A stretch of 7,041 nt of DNA, taken from an uncultured Bacteroidales bacterium. Lineage in GTDB: Bacteria > Bacteroidota > Bacteroidia > Bacteroidales > JAUNSR01. A model generated the notes under the pieces. It did no database searches. It worked only from the letters and a program-made list of their open reading frames with translations, and was not told where the DNA came from. Shown in pieces: positions 1 through 6,753 of this stretch. The stretch covers positions 1-7,041 of the forward strand of contig CAMTOT010000148.1 of assembly GCA_947074165.1 (NCBI GenBank), written 5' to 3'. The position numbers were made by a program, and so were the translations under genes. Numbering within the stretch: the first letter of the stretch is position 1; each line of letters starts with the position of its first letter.

Positions 1-1
1 T

Positions 2-1279
2 CGTTTTTATTTAATAGTATTTCTTACATTTTTTACTTCATCCTGCCAAGCCACATACGCTTCAGAACCGGTAAACGACTGGTATGTTGAAATGCTTATG
101 CATAACGCATTCTCTAAATATTATATTTATAATAAAGATTTCAAAAATGCGCTTTTTGCTATAAACAGAGCTTTAGAAATAAGACCTAACAACAAATCTC
201 TGCATCTTAGAAAATCAAAGATTCTTGCGGCTTTAGGCCAATACGAATTATCTAACGAAATTTTAAAGAAATTATATGACGAAAAACGTGAAGAACTGGA
301 TAAGAATCTATCACATGATATCGACAATCTCTTTTTAAACGAAGAAATGACCTCTATGAAGGGGCATGCTGCCGCACTTGAGATTGAAAGACAAAAGACC
401 ATCTATGAGATATCTCTTATAATAGGAACTATTGTTTTTCTGATTATAGTAATAATGATATATTTTCACTTTAGGTCTGAAAAAGCGAAAGAAAAACTAC
501 GAATGGCAAGAGCAGAATTATTAAAAGACAAGAGAAGTCTGCTAAAAGCCAAACTACTGCTTGAAAACGCAAGAAATAAGACCGAAGAAAGTAACAGACT
601 AAAAAGCTCATTCCTCGCAAACATGAGCCACGAAATCCGTACGCCTTTAAACTCTATTGTTGGTTTCAGTGAATTAATATCAAGCTTAACTATAGACGGT
701 AGTAGACAAAAAAAATTCGCGCAAATAATAAAATACAATTCCTCTATATTGCTAAATCTTATAAACAACATTCTTGAATTGAGCAGACTCGATGCCGGCG
801 CTATGATTTTTACATTTTCTGACGTAAATATATCTTACGAATTGAGTGAGCTATGTTATAAATTCAATAATAGCGGAGACAAAAAGATTGATGTAATTCA
901 TCGCAGAGCCGAATGCGACATAAACTTAAAAACAGACAAATATAAATTCATTCAGATAATATCTCTTTTACTTGAAAATGCTATCAGGTTTACTGAAAGC
1001 GGTTGGGTGGCAATAACTGAGTATAAAACAGCATCCAGTATAATCATATCAATTAAAGATACCGGATGCGGAATTCCCATAAATAAAAAAGAACTAATAT
1101 TTGAAAGATTCGAAAAACTAAATGAGTTTACGCAAGGCGTCGGACTCGGACTTCCTATATGCCGATCACTGACAGAAAAAACAGGAGGTAAAATATATCT
1201 CAATGAAAGATATACAGCCGGAGCTGAGTTCATTATAGAATATCCTATTTCTGAGCTTGCGACGCAACCTCTTGCATAA
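2..1279 (+). CDS. Sensor histidine kinase with periplasmic TPR repeats (5' partial)
   Basis: A membrane sensor kinase that would autophosphorylate on histidine and pass the phosphate to a response regulator not seen here. The frame is open to the left edge; the first internal ATG is at 92, but the 30 codons before it read as a signal peptide (hydrophobic LIVFLTFF, likely cleavage after TYA), so the true start lies at or just beyond the edge. Numbering residues from position 2: two TPR-like repeats at about 28-64 and 65-95, one membrane span at about 135-156, a charged coiled-coil-like linker to about 200, then HisKA with H-box SHEIRTP and phospho-acceptor His210 (codon 629-631). HATPase_c follows with N-box Asn326, G1 box DTGCGIP at 353-359, F-box FERF at 367-370 and G2 box GVGLGL at 379-384. 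All kinase boxes are intact. There is no receiver or output domain after it. The last 35 bp overlap the convergent gpmA. Ligand unknown. Confidence 0.93.
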   Translation, partial: RFYLIVFLTFFTSSCQATYASEPVNDWYVEMLMHNAFSKYYIYNKDFKNALFAINRALEIRPNNKSLHLRKSKILAALGQYELSNEILKKLYDEKREELDKNLSHDIDNLFLNEEMTSMKGHAAALEIERQKTIYEISLIIGTIVFLIIVIMIYFHFRSEKAKEKLRMARAELLKDKRSLLKAKLLLENARNKTEESNRLKSSFLANMSHEIRTPLNSIVGFSELISSLTIDGSRQKKFAQIIKYNSSILLNLINNILELSRLDAGAMIFTFSDVNISYELSELCYKFNNSGDKKIDVIHRRAECDINLKTDKYKFIQIISLLLENAIRFTESGWVAITEYKTASSIIISIKDTGCGIPINKKELIFERFEKLNEFTQGVGLGLPICRSLTEKTGGKIYLNERYTAGAEFIIEYPISELATQPLA

Positions 1280-1988
1280 GTTTATTAATCTGTTCCGGAT
1301 CTCCGATAAAATAATCTTTTACCAGGTTTAGTTTATCATCAAATTCGAAAACATAAGGAATAGCTGTGGGTAAATTAAGATTTACAATATCATCATCTGA
1401 TATATTTTTCAGATATTTTATTATACCCCTCAGACTATTGCCGTGAGCGACTACGAGTATCTGATCATACATCGTTAGCTGAGGATAGATTTCACACTCC
1501 CAATACGGGATAGTGCGGGCTATAGTGTCTTTCAGTGATTCCGTCAGCGGAATCTCATCCCATGGCACACTTTTATATCTGATCTCTTTTCTTGGATTAC
1601 GGTTATCGTCGACATCCAGTGGTTCGGGAGCCACATCAAAACTCCTTCTCCACAATAAAACCTGACGTTCCCCATACTTAGATGCAGTCTCTGTTTTATT
1701 CAAACCTTGTAATGTGCCGTAATGCTTCTCATTAAGCCTCCAGCTTTTTCCTACAGGTATCCAGTCAAGATCCATTTTATCCAATACTATATCAAGTGTT
1801 TTAACGGCTCTTTTCAAAAATGATGTATATGCTATATCAAAGACTAAACCATTATCTTTCATTTGCAACCCGGCTTGAGCAGCATCCGCAACACCTTTAT
1901 CTGTCAAATCAATATCCGTCCAGCCTGTAAATCGGTTTTCCTTATTCCAGACACTTTCACCATGACGCAGTAACACTATTTTCTTCAT
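1245..1988 (-). CDS. gpmA: 2,3-bisphosphoglycerate-dependent phosphoglycerate mutase
   Basis: Cytoplasmic glycolytic/gluconeogenic enzyme that interconverts 3-phosphoglycerate and 2-phosphoglycerate through a phosphohistidine. The 247 residues match the usual length of the bacterial dPGM family (about 250). The N-terminus has the histidine phosphatase signature LLRHGES with phospho-acceptor His9 after Arg8; the other catalytic positions expected from E. coli GpmA (Arg62, Glu89, His184) appear here two residues earlier as Arg60, Glu87 in LNEKHYG and His182 in AHGNS. ENRFTGW and the VPWDEIPLTESL stretch are also typical. The ATG at 1986-1988 is the natural start because the RHG motif follows at the expected distance. 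No Shine-Dalgarno is visible; the bases before the start are instead a hairpin arm plus a T tract. The TAG stop lies inside the 3' end of the convergent sensor kinase gene. Confidence 0.97.
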   Translation of the reverse strand: MKKIVLLRHGESVWNKENRFTGWTDIDLTDKGVADAAQAGLQMKDNGLVFDIAYTSFLKRAVKTLDIVLDKMDLDWIPVGKSWRLNEKHYGTLQGLNKTETASKYGERQVLLWRRSFDVAPEPLDVDDNRNPRKEIRYKSVPWDEIPLTESLKDTIARTIPYWECEIYPQLTMYDQILVVAHGNSLRGIIKYLKNISDDDIVNLNLPTAIPYVFEFDDKLNLVKDYFIGDPEQINKLMQEVASQAQK

Positions 1989-1990
1989 AA

Positions 1991-2034
1991 AAAACGCAAT
2001 TGAAATATACAGATATACATTTCAATTACGTTTT
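1991..2034 (-). terminator. Hairpin with T tract abutting the gpmA start codon
   Basis: Arms 1991-2006 and 2019-2034 pair over 16 positions with one mismatch (C1996 opposite A2029) around a 12-nt AT loop. On the minus strand the closing arm ends in CG followed by six T and then the gpmA ATG. The form is that of an intrinsic terminator for the lyase gene upstream (stop at 2094). It is AT-rich apart from two CG pairs. Because it touches the gpmA start, it could instead be a leader hairpin acting on gpmA expression. Confidence 0.55.
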
Positions 2035-2093
2035 TGTTCGGAATAACAACACAATAGTTAAGCGCAGGGCTATTTAAAACATCAGAATTTACT

Positions 2094-3416
2094 TTACAGA
2101 CCGGCATTATCGCTTGCCTGCTCACAGGAGTAGCCCATATTATACTGTGCTGCTTTGCTTTCTGATTTTGCTTTTAAGAAATCTATATCAGGCAAACACC
2201 CGTCTTTGCCTCGCTCAACCATCATTAAATCAACATCAAGTGAAACAAAATCATTTGCCGAAATGTTAATTTCATCCGAAAAAAAACTATTATTCTCGAT
2301 TTCACACAGATCATAATTTACATCAACTATATGTTTTTCTGACATACGTGGAGCAAAAGACAAGTTATGTTTTATTAAATGCCCATATCCGTCCGTATCC
2401 TCTTTTACATCCGCAGATATTCTATTAAGCATACAAAAATTTGAAGGGTTCATATACCCGGTATTATTAATCCACATAATACCCCCAAGGTGATGATTTG
2501 AGTAAAACCCTTTATTCTTATTATAAAAAGCAAGACAATTCCTAACAACGTGCATAGGAATTTCTGAGGGAACTTTCGGATTATCAGACATACCATATCC
2601 TCCTGCTTTAAATCCGGTACCATCACCTGCAGGATTTTTTGTACCTGGTTTATATCCGTTATAAAAAGAGTAACAATTTTCAATCGTAAATGAAGCCTTA
2701 CAATTAATCAGGTCAAAACCGTCATCACTATTCCACCATGCCCGACATCCTCTGAACACATTTCCTGTAAAATACTCTTTTGACAAATGACCGCCAAATC
2801 CATCCACATTCCCACCCTTTGGACCTTCAGAGTAATCATCATAGTTGTTATAAGCGTCACAGTTAAGCACCAGATTATCACTACCCTCTTTTTGGTAATA
2901 CCCAATAGCCATGCCGTCATGCATAGCAAGGTGTTCAAAAATATTATTACTGCCTCCCCTTGCGCTTACGCACTCAGACTGAGTATGCCCCTTAATAGTA
3001 ACCTGAGTGCCAATTATTTCAAAATTTTTAAAATGAAGATATGATCCGGTTACATAAAATACGCTAACTCGACGCTCTTCCGGCTTTACATGCGACAAAT
3101 CAAACACCGGTCGTTCACCAGGATACCCCCAGTAGCATATACGATCCCTATCGGTTCCACTTTTTGACAGATCAAACACTCGTGCATACAAGCCGTCATC
3201 TTTCATTATTTCACTCTCTGATATTACATATCTGCCTCCTCTTATAAATACAGTATCACCGGGGATTACGATACTTTGCGCATGCGAAAGTGACTTAAAT
3301 GGGGATGTGATTGTCCCATCATTACCGTCATCTCCGTCTACTGACATATAATAATTCCTGGCGCTGATTGAAGTTGCCGAAAACAGTAAAGTAAATAAAA
3401 TACAATTGTGTTTCAT
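2094..3416 (-). CDS. Secreted PL9-family pectate or rhamnogalacturonan lyase
   Basis: A predicted extracytoplasmic right-handed beta-helix lyase that would cleave the galacturonate-containing backbone of pectin by beta-elimination. The 440 residues start with a short signal peptide (about 1-19, ending SISA). The N-terminal stretch YYMSVDGDDGNDGTITSPF with the later PGDTVFIRGGRY is typical of bacterial beta-helix lyases. The PL9 active site can be read directly: NVDGFGGH with Asp205, NSDDGFD with Asp231, Asp232 and Asp235, and GTGFKAGG with Lys270. These match in order and approximate spacing the calcium-binding aspartates and catalytic lysine described for Pel9A of Dickeya (Asp209, 233, 234, 237; Lys273). 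Family members include pectate lyases, and some Bacteroides PL9 enzymes act on rhamnogalacturonan I, so the substrate cannot be settled here. No SusC/SusD or other carbohydrate gene lies nearby. An exact TATATTTG box sits 13 bp before the ATG. Confidence 0.9.
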   Translation of the reverse strand: MKHNCILFTLLFSATSISARNYYMSVDGDDGNDGTITSPFKSLSHAQSIVIPGDTVFIRGGRYVISESEIMKDDGLYARVFDLSKSGTDRDRICYWGYPGERPVFDLSHVKPEERRVSVFYVTGSYLHFKNFEIIGTQVTIKGHTQSECVSARGGSNNIFEHLAMHDGMAIGYYQKEGSDNLVLNCDAYNNYDDYSEGPKGGNVDGFGGHLSKEYFTGNVFRGCRAWWNSDDGFDLINCKASFTIENCYSFYNGYKPGTKNPAGDGTGFKAGGYGMSDNPKVPSEIPMHVVRNCLAFYNKNKGFYSNHHLGGIMWINNTGYMNPSNFCMLNRISADVKEDTDGYGHLIKHNLSFAPRMSEKHIVDVNYDLCEIENNSFFSDEINISANDFVSLDVDLMMVERGKDGCLPDIDFLKAKSESKAAQYNMGYSCEQASDNAGL

Positions 3417-3429
3417 GTTAAATTAAAAT

Positions 3430-3437
3430 CAAATATA
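3430..3437 (-). promoter_or_regulatory. Putative Bacteroidota -7 box for the PL9 lyase gene
   Basis: Minus strand reads TATATTTG, an exact match to the Bacteroidota -7 consensus TAnnTTTG, ending 13 bp before the lyase ATG. I find no clear TTTG-type -33 element at normal spacing, and the implied leader would be only about 6-8 nt, so this is tentative. Confidence 0.35.
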
Positions 3438-3539
3438 AGGTAACTATCTAAATCATAAGAGAATGTAAAAATAATTCATTGAAAATCTATACAACTCAAA
3501 TAATGACATTTATATTAATAAAAATGACACTTAAAATTC

Positions 3540-3572
3540 TTGATATATTTATATTAAACAATACTATATTTA
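3540..3572 (+). promoter_or_regulatory. Possible promoter of the DUF2147 gene
   Basis: TATATTTA at 3565-3572 differs from TAnnTTTG in one base and has a TTG (3540-3542) 22 bp upstream as a candidate -33 element. It would give a leader of about 40 nt to the ATG at 3622. The region is very AT-rich, so a chance match is quite possible. Confidence 0.25.
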
Positions 3573-3621
3573 CGGTGTTTTAAATACAAATTTTTCTATT
3601 CTAACAAATAATAGTTTATTT

Positions 3622-4056
3622 ATGAAGCAGGTTATTATTATCCTCATGTTTATTTGCACACAACTTGCAAATGGTCAGACAATACTCGGGAAATGGAATA
3701 CATTCGATGAAAAAACAAAGACTCAGAAGTCACAGGTTGAAATTTACAAGACAGATGGCAAGTATTTTGCGAAAATTACAGATTTATATAATTTACCGGA
3801 CAACACTAAGCCGGAAAACGCTCTATGCGTTGAATGCAAAGGCGATAAGAAAAATAAGCCAATCATAGGAATGAATGTTATTGAAGATCTGGTAAAACAG
3901 GGGAATGAATATAAAGACGGAAAAATAACAGACCCTCAAAATGGTAAAACATATGACTGTTCGGTCAGATTAGATCCAAAAGACAGCGATATTCTAATCG
4001 TAAAAGGATCTATAGGGCCTTTCAGCAGATCACAGAGATGGAAAAGAGTGCATTAA
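3622..4056 (+). CDS. Secreted DUF2147-family protein
   Basis: A small extracytoplasmic protein of the DUF2147 family, whose biochemical role is not established. The 144 residues begin with a signal peptide (hydrophobic VIIILMFICTQLA, likely cleavage near NG-QT at 18-19). The mature part carries the family hallmarks in order: GKWNTFDEKT (23-32), VEIYKTDGKYFAKI (39-52), CVECKGDKKNKPIIGM (69-84), ITDPQNGKTYDC (102-113), and a C-terminal GSIGPFSRSQRWKRV (129-143). The length is normal for the family. Cys69, Cys72 and Cys113 are present; the CxxC pair could be a disulfide or metal site, but this is only a guess. The gene is transcribed alone, divergent from the PL9 lyase and ended by a strong hairpin 12 bp after the stop. 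The start at 3622 is chosen because the signal peptide follows at once. Confidence 0.88.
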   Translation: MKQVIIILMFICTQLANGQTILGKWNTFDEKTKTQKSQVEIYKTDGKYFAKITDLYNLPDNTKPENALCVECKGDKKNKPIIGMNVIEDLVKQGNEYKDGKITDPQNGKTYDCSVRLDPKDSDILIVKGSIGPFSRSQRWKRVH

Positions 4057-4068
4057 TTATATAATAAC

Positions 4069-4110
4069 AAAAGGTGAAAACATTATCTGTCAGTAATGTT
4101 TTCACCTTTT
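4069..4110. terminator. Bidirectional intrinsic terminator
   Basis: A perfect 17-bp stem (4069-4085 with 4094-4110) encloses the 8-nt loop TCTGTCAG. The arms begin with AAAA and end with TTTT, so each strand has a hairpin followed by a T tract. It lies between the stop codons of two convergent genes (4056 and 4134) and can serve both. Confidence 0.9.
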
Positions 4111-4133
4111 ATCTTCAATCCACATTAATCACA

Positions 4134-4583
4134 TTATTTATTATAAAGCAATTTTTCAAGAAATCTGGTGTACTGTTCGGGAGTAAGTATTTGTTTTATA
4201 GCTTCCATATCCTGCTGCAAATAAGGCGAACGTCTTTCTTCAAGCCGTCTTATCTGACTTACATAATGATTGATTGAATCATTAATCTGCCTGTGATTAT
4301 CACGTCCTGTTTCAATTGCGTTATTCCACCTGTTTTGCTGTTCATTATTAAGATTAAGAGAGTTGCGAGCATTACGATAGTAGTCATTATCCTGCCAATA
4401 ACCACCCATCATACCAGGACCGTAATAACCGTTACCATACCCATACATCATGCCGGGCCCCATCCCATAATATCCATAATTGCCATTATCATTACCATTA
4501 TTTCCGTTACCATCCCAGGCCACAAAAAACAAAACAGCACATACAGCGATGCAAATAATTATTGTCGAATAAAACCTTTTCAT
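4134..4583 (-). CDS. Spy/CpxP-like envelope protein with Gly/Tyr/Met-rich segment
   Basis: A small envelope protein of 149 residues, function not known. Residues 1-22 form a signal peptide or membrane anchor (KRFYSTIIICIAVCAVLFFVAW) without a clear cleavage motif. Residues 24-63 are a low-complexity stretch of Gly, Asn, Tyr and Met with GPGMMYGYGNGYY followed by GPGMMGGYW, holding Met41, 45, 46, 58 and 59. The C-terminal half (about 68-149) is helical and carries two LTxxQ-like motifs, LNLNNEQQNRW (76-86) and ILTPEQYTRF (132-141), the pattern of the Spy/CpxP/ZraP group of periplasmic chaperone or metal-responsive proteins. The similarity is by motif only. Some members of that group also have Met/Gly-rich segments linked to metal handling, so metal binding is a reasonable inference but not shown. 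It is a single gene ending at the shared terminator; no clear promoter was found upstream. Confidence 0.82.
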   Translation of the reverse strand: MKRFYSTIIICIAVCAVLFFVAWDGNGNNGNDNGNYGYYGMGPGMMYGYGNGYYGPGMMGGYWQDNDYYRNARNSLNLNNEQQNRWNNAIETGRDNHRQINDSINHYVSQIRRLEERRSPYLQQDMEAIKQILTPEQYTRFLEKLLYNK

Positions 4584-4756
4584 ATTAACCCATTTAAATT
4601 GTTTCGCAAATAAGACTACGCCTTTATATTTTAACTCTTATAAACCTGCTTTGTTCTCTTTCATCAATTTATATTAGTTATTTTTACGGCTTTTACTCGT
4701 TTTTTCATTATCAAAAGGTAAGACAAAACTTAAATTTCGAAGAAAATTAAATCCAT

Positions 4757-5269
4757 ATGAATATATTAGTTGTAATAGACATGCAAAATGACTTTATCGA
4801 TGGAGCACTGGGTACACCACAAGCAGTCTCTATTACCGATAAAGCAAAAGATAAAATCAAACAATACAAAGACAACGGTGATTTAGTTGTTTTCACAATG
4901 GATACTCATAGCCACGATTATCTTTCTACACAAGAGGGGGTAAACCTTCCTATAATACATTGTGTAAAAGACACACACGGATGGCAATTACACCCTCAGT
5001 TAGATAGCGAGGGATGTAAGATATATCAAAAAGGAGGCTTTGGTTCGATTGAACTTGCTAATCACTTAGCGACGCTAAAAGATATTAAGTCAATACAATT
5101 GATAGGGATATGTACAGATATATGCGTCATTAATAACGCAATGATACTTAAAGCTGCAATGCCGGAGGTTAATATATCGGTAGATTCCTCATGTTGTGCC
5201 GGCACCACGCCCGACAATCACATCAATGCACTTAATGCGATGAAATTGTGTCAGATAGAAATAATTTAA
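4757..5269 (+). CDS. pncA: Nicotinamidase (isochorismatase-fold cysteine hydrolase)
   Basis: Predicted cytoplasmic enzyme hydrolysing nicotinamide to nicotinate and ammonia, the first step of NAD salvage. The 170 residues show the cysteine hydrolase fold: VVIDMQNDF with Asp8, IYQKGGFGS with Lys92, and GICTDICV with Cys123 make up the Asp-Lys-Cys triad. The metal site appears as Asp49 and His51 in MDTHSHDY, Glu60 in TQEG and His68 in IIHC. This Asp-His-Glu-His pattern resembles the Streptococcus pneumoniae nicotinamidase rather than the Asp-His-His-His set of mycobacterial PncA. The strongest support for the substrate is the neighbour: pncB starts 12 bp after the stop, so the two are probably one operon and use nicotinate in sequence. 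A TAAATTTC at 4731-4738 is one base off TAnnTTTG and could be the -7 box. Another isochorismatase-family activity remains possible. Confidence 0.88.
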   Translation: MNILVVIDMQNDFIDGALGTPQAVSITDKAKDKIKQYKDNGDLVVFTMDTHSHDYLSTQEGVNLPIIHCVKDTHGWQLHPQLDSEGCKIYQKGGFGSIELANHLATLKDIKSIQLIGICTDICVINNAMILKAAMPEVNISVDSSCCAGTTPDNHINALNAMKLCQIEII

Positions 5270-5281
5270 TACACCCCACAG

Positions 5282-6733
5282 ATGAATATGACACAGTTTG
5301 ACAAAAGAAATATCAGCATGATGATGGACCTTTATGAACTGACGATGGCAAATGGTTACTTCATGGAGGATAATACGGACAATCGCGTAGTTTTTGATCT
5401 TTTCTATCGTAAAAACCCTGACAGCGGGGGCTTTACTATATTTGCCGGTCTTGAGCAAATAATAGAATATATAGAAAACATTCATTTCAATGACGATAAT
5501 ATTGAATATCTGCGATCCCTAAATCTTTTTAATGATGAATTTCTCAAATTCTTAAGGAATTTCCGCTTTAGAGGCGATATTTACTCGTTCAGAGAAGGCA
5601 CAATAGCATATCCTAACGAACCGCTTATCACAGTTATAGCCCCGCTTATTGATGCTCAGCTAATAGAGACAGCTCTGCTCACTCAGATTAATCACCAGAC
5701 TCTTATAGCTACAAAGGCACGCAGGATAGTAAGAGCTTCTGCGGGCAGACCAGTCGCTGATTTCGGAGCAAGGAGAGCGCACAATTTTGACGCAGCCATA
5801 TACGGAGCGAGAGCAGCGTATATAGGCGGAGTAAAAGCGACTGCGACAGTTATTGCCGGAGAGAAATTCGGCATCCCTGTTGTTGGCACGATGGCACACA
5901 GCTGGATAATGTATTATAAAAACGAATACGAAGCATTTAGCAGATACGCCCGTAACTATCCTGATTCGACAACGCTGCTTGTGGATACTTACGACACTTT
6001 AAACTCAGGAGTCCCTAATGCTATACGTGTGGCAAACGAGGTGCTCCACCCTATGGGCAAAAGATTAAAAGGCGTACGACTTGACTCCGGAGACATAGCT
6101 TATTTATCAAAGAAAGTGAGAAAGATGCTTGATGATGCAGGGCTACATGATTGTCGGATAACAGCATCAAACAGCCTCGATGAATATACTATAACATCTA
6201 TTATTAATCAGGGCGGATGTATAGATTCTTTTGGTGTGGGAGAAAGAATGATTACAGCGAAAAGTGATCCTACTTTTGGCGCCGTTTATAAGATTGCGGC
6301 AGTCGAAAAAAACGATATACTGGAACCGCGAATCAAACTATCAGAAACAGTAGAGAAAATTACAAACCCGGATATAAAAAAGATATACCGTATTTACAGC
6401 GAAACAGGCAACGCGATAGCTGATCTGATAGCTTGCGCAGATGAAACAATCGATATGAGCAAACCTTTCGAATACGTTGATCCGGAAAAACCATGGAAGA
6501 AGCGTGCTTTTGTAAATTGCTCGGCAAAAGAACTTCAGCAACCAGTTATTATTAATGGTAAAAGGGTAATCCCGAAATGCTCTCTTGAGGAGATTAGAGA
6601 TTACGTGGAATATCAACTTAACAATGAAATATGGGAAGAGGAACAACGCTTTGAGAATCCGCACAAACATTATATGGATATGACTCGTAAATATTATAAT
6701 ATGAAAATGCGTCTTCTCGACGAAAATAAATGA
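5282..6733 (+). CDS. pncB: Nicotinate phosphoribosyltransferase
   Basis: Cytoplasmic enzyme of the Preiss-Handler route, joining nicotinate to PRPP to give nicotinate mononucleotide, normally with ATP hydrolysis. The 483 residues fit the longer bacterial form of the family. Recognisable motifs are MMDLYELTMANGY (13-26), FDLFYRKNPDSGGFTIFAGLEQ (38-59), the FGARRAH block (161-167), VVGTMAHSW (200-208) with His206 in the position of the phosphorylated active-site histidine, GVRLDSGD (264-271), ASNSLDE (295-301) and DSFGVGERM (315-323), which contribute to PRPP and phosphate binding. The C-terminal segment with a Cys pair region (Cys413, Cys433) is as usual for this form. The first ATG at 5282 is taken; a second ATG two codons later (5288) is equally possible and no ribosome binding site decides between them. 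Probably co-transcribed with the nicotinamidase gene and ended by the large palindrome downstream. Confidence 0.97.
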   Translation: MNMTQFDKRNISMMMDLYELTMANGYFMEDNTDNRVVFDLFYRKNPDSGGFTIFAGLEQIIEYIENIHFNDDNIEYLRSLNLFNDEFLKFLRNFRFRGDIYSFREGTIAYPNEPLITVIAPLIDAQLIETALLTQINHQTLIATKARRIVRASAGRPVADFGARRAHNFDAAIYGARAAYIGGVKATATVIAGEKFGIPVVGTMAHSWIMYYKNEYEAFSRYARNYPDSTTLLVDTYDTLNSGVPNAIRVANEVLHPMGKRLKGVRLDSGDIAYLSKKVRKMLDDAGLHDCRITASNSLDEYTITSIINQGGCIDSFGVGERMITAKSDPTFGAVYKIAAVEKNDILEPRIKLSETVEKITNPDIKKIYRIYSETGNAIADLIACADETIDMSKPFEYVDPEKPWKKRAFVNCSAKELQQPVIINGKRVIPKCSLEEIRDYVEYQLNNEIWEEEQRFENPHKHYMDMTRKYYNMKMRLLDENK

Positions 6734-6753
6734 TTATAATTTGAAAAATTAAT

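Noticed and set aside
2..91. Lipoprotein signal (FTSSC) at the start of the sensor kinase
   Set aside because: The residues before the Cys lack a normal lipobox Leu at -3, and a type I cleavage after TYA fits better; a lipid anchor also makes little sense for a protein with its own membrane span.
92..94. ATG at 92 as the true start of the sensor kinase
   Set aside because: It would remove the signal peptide needed to place the TPR part outside and would cut into the first TPR-like helix; the same frame is open to the window edge.
3508..3557. Direct repeat ATTTATATTAA (3508-3518 and 3547-3557) in the lyase/DUF2147 promoter region
   Set aside because: The region is so AT-rich that an 11-bp A/T-only repeat is likely by chance.
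4293..4613. Plus-strand reading frame of 106 codons opposite the Gly/Tyr/Met-rich protein
   Set aside because: It is the antisense of a low-complexity coding region, its Ile/Thr/His-rich translation mirrors the Gly/Asn/Tyr codons, and it has no family motif.
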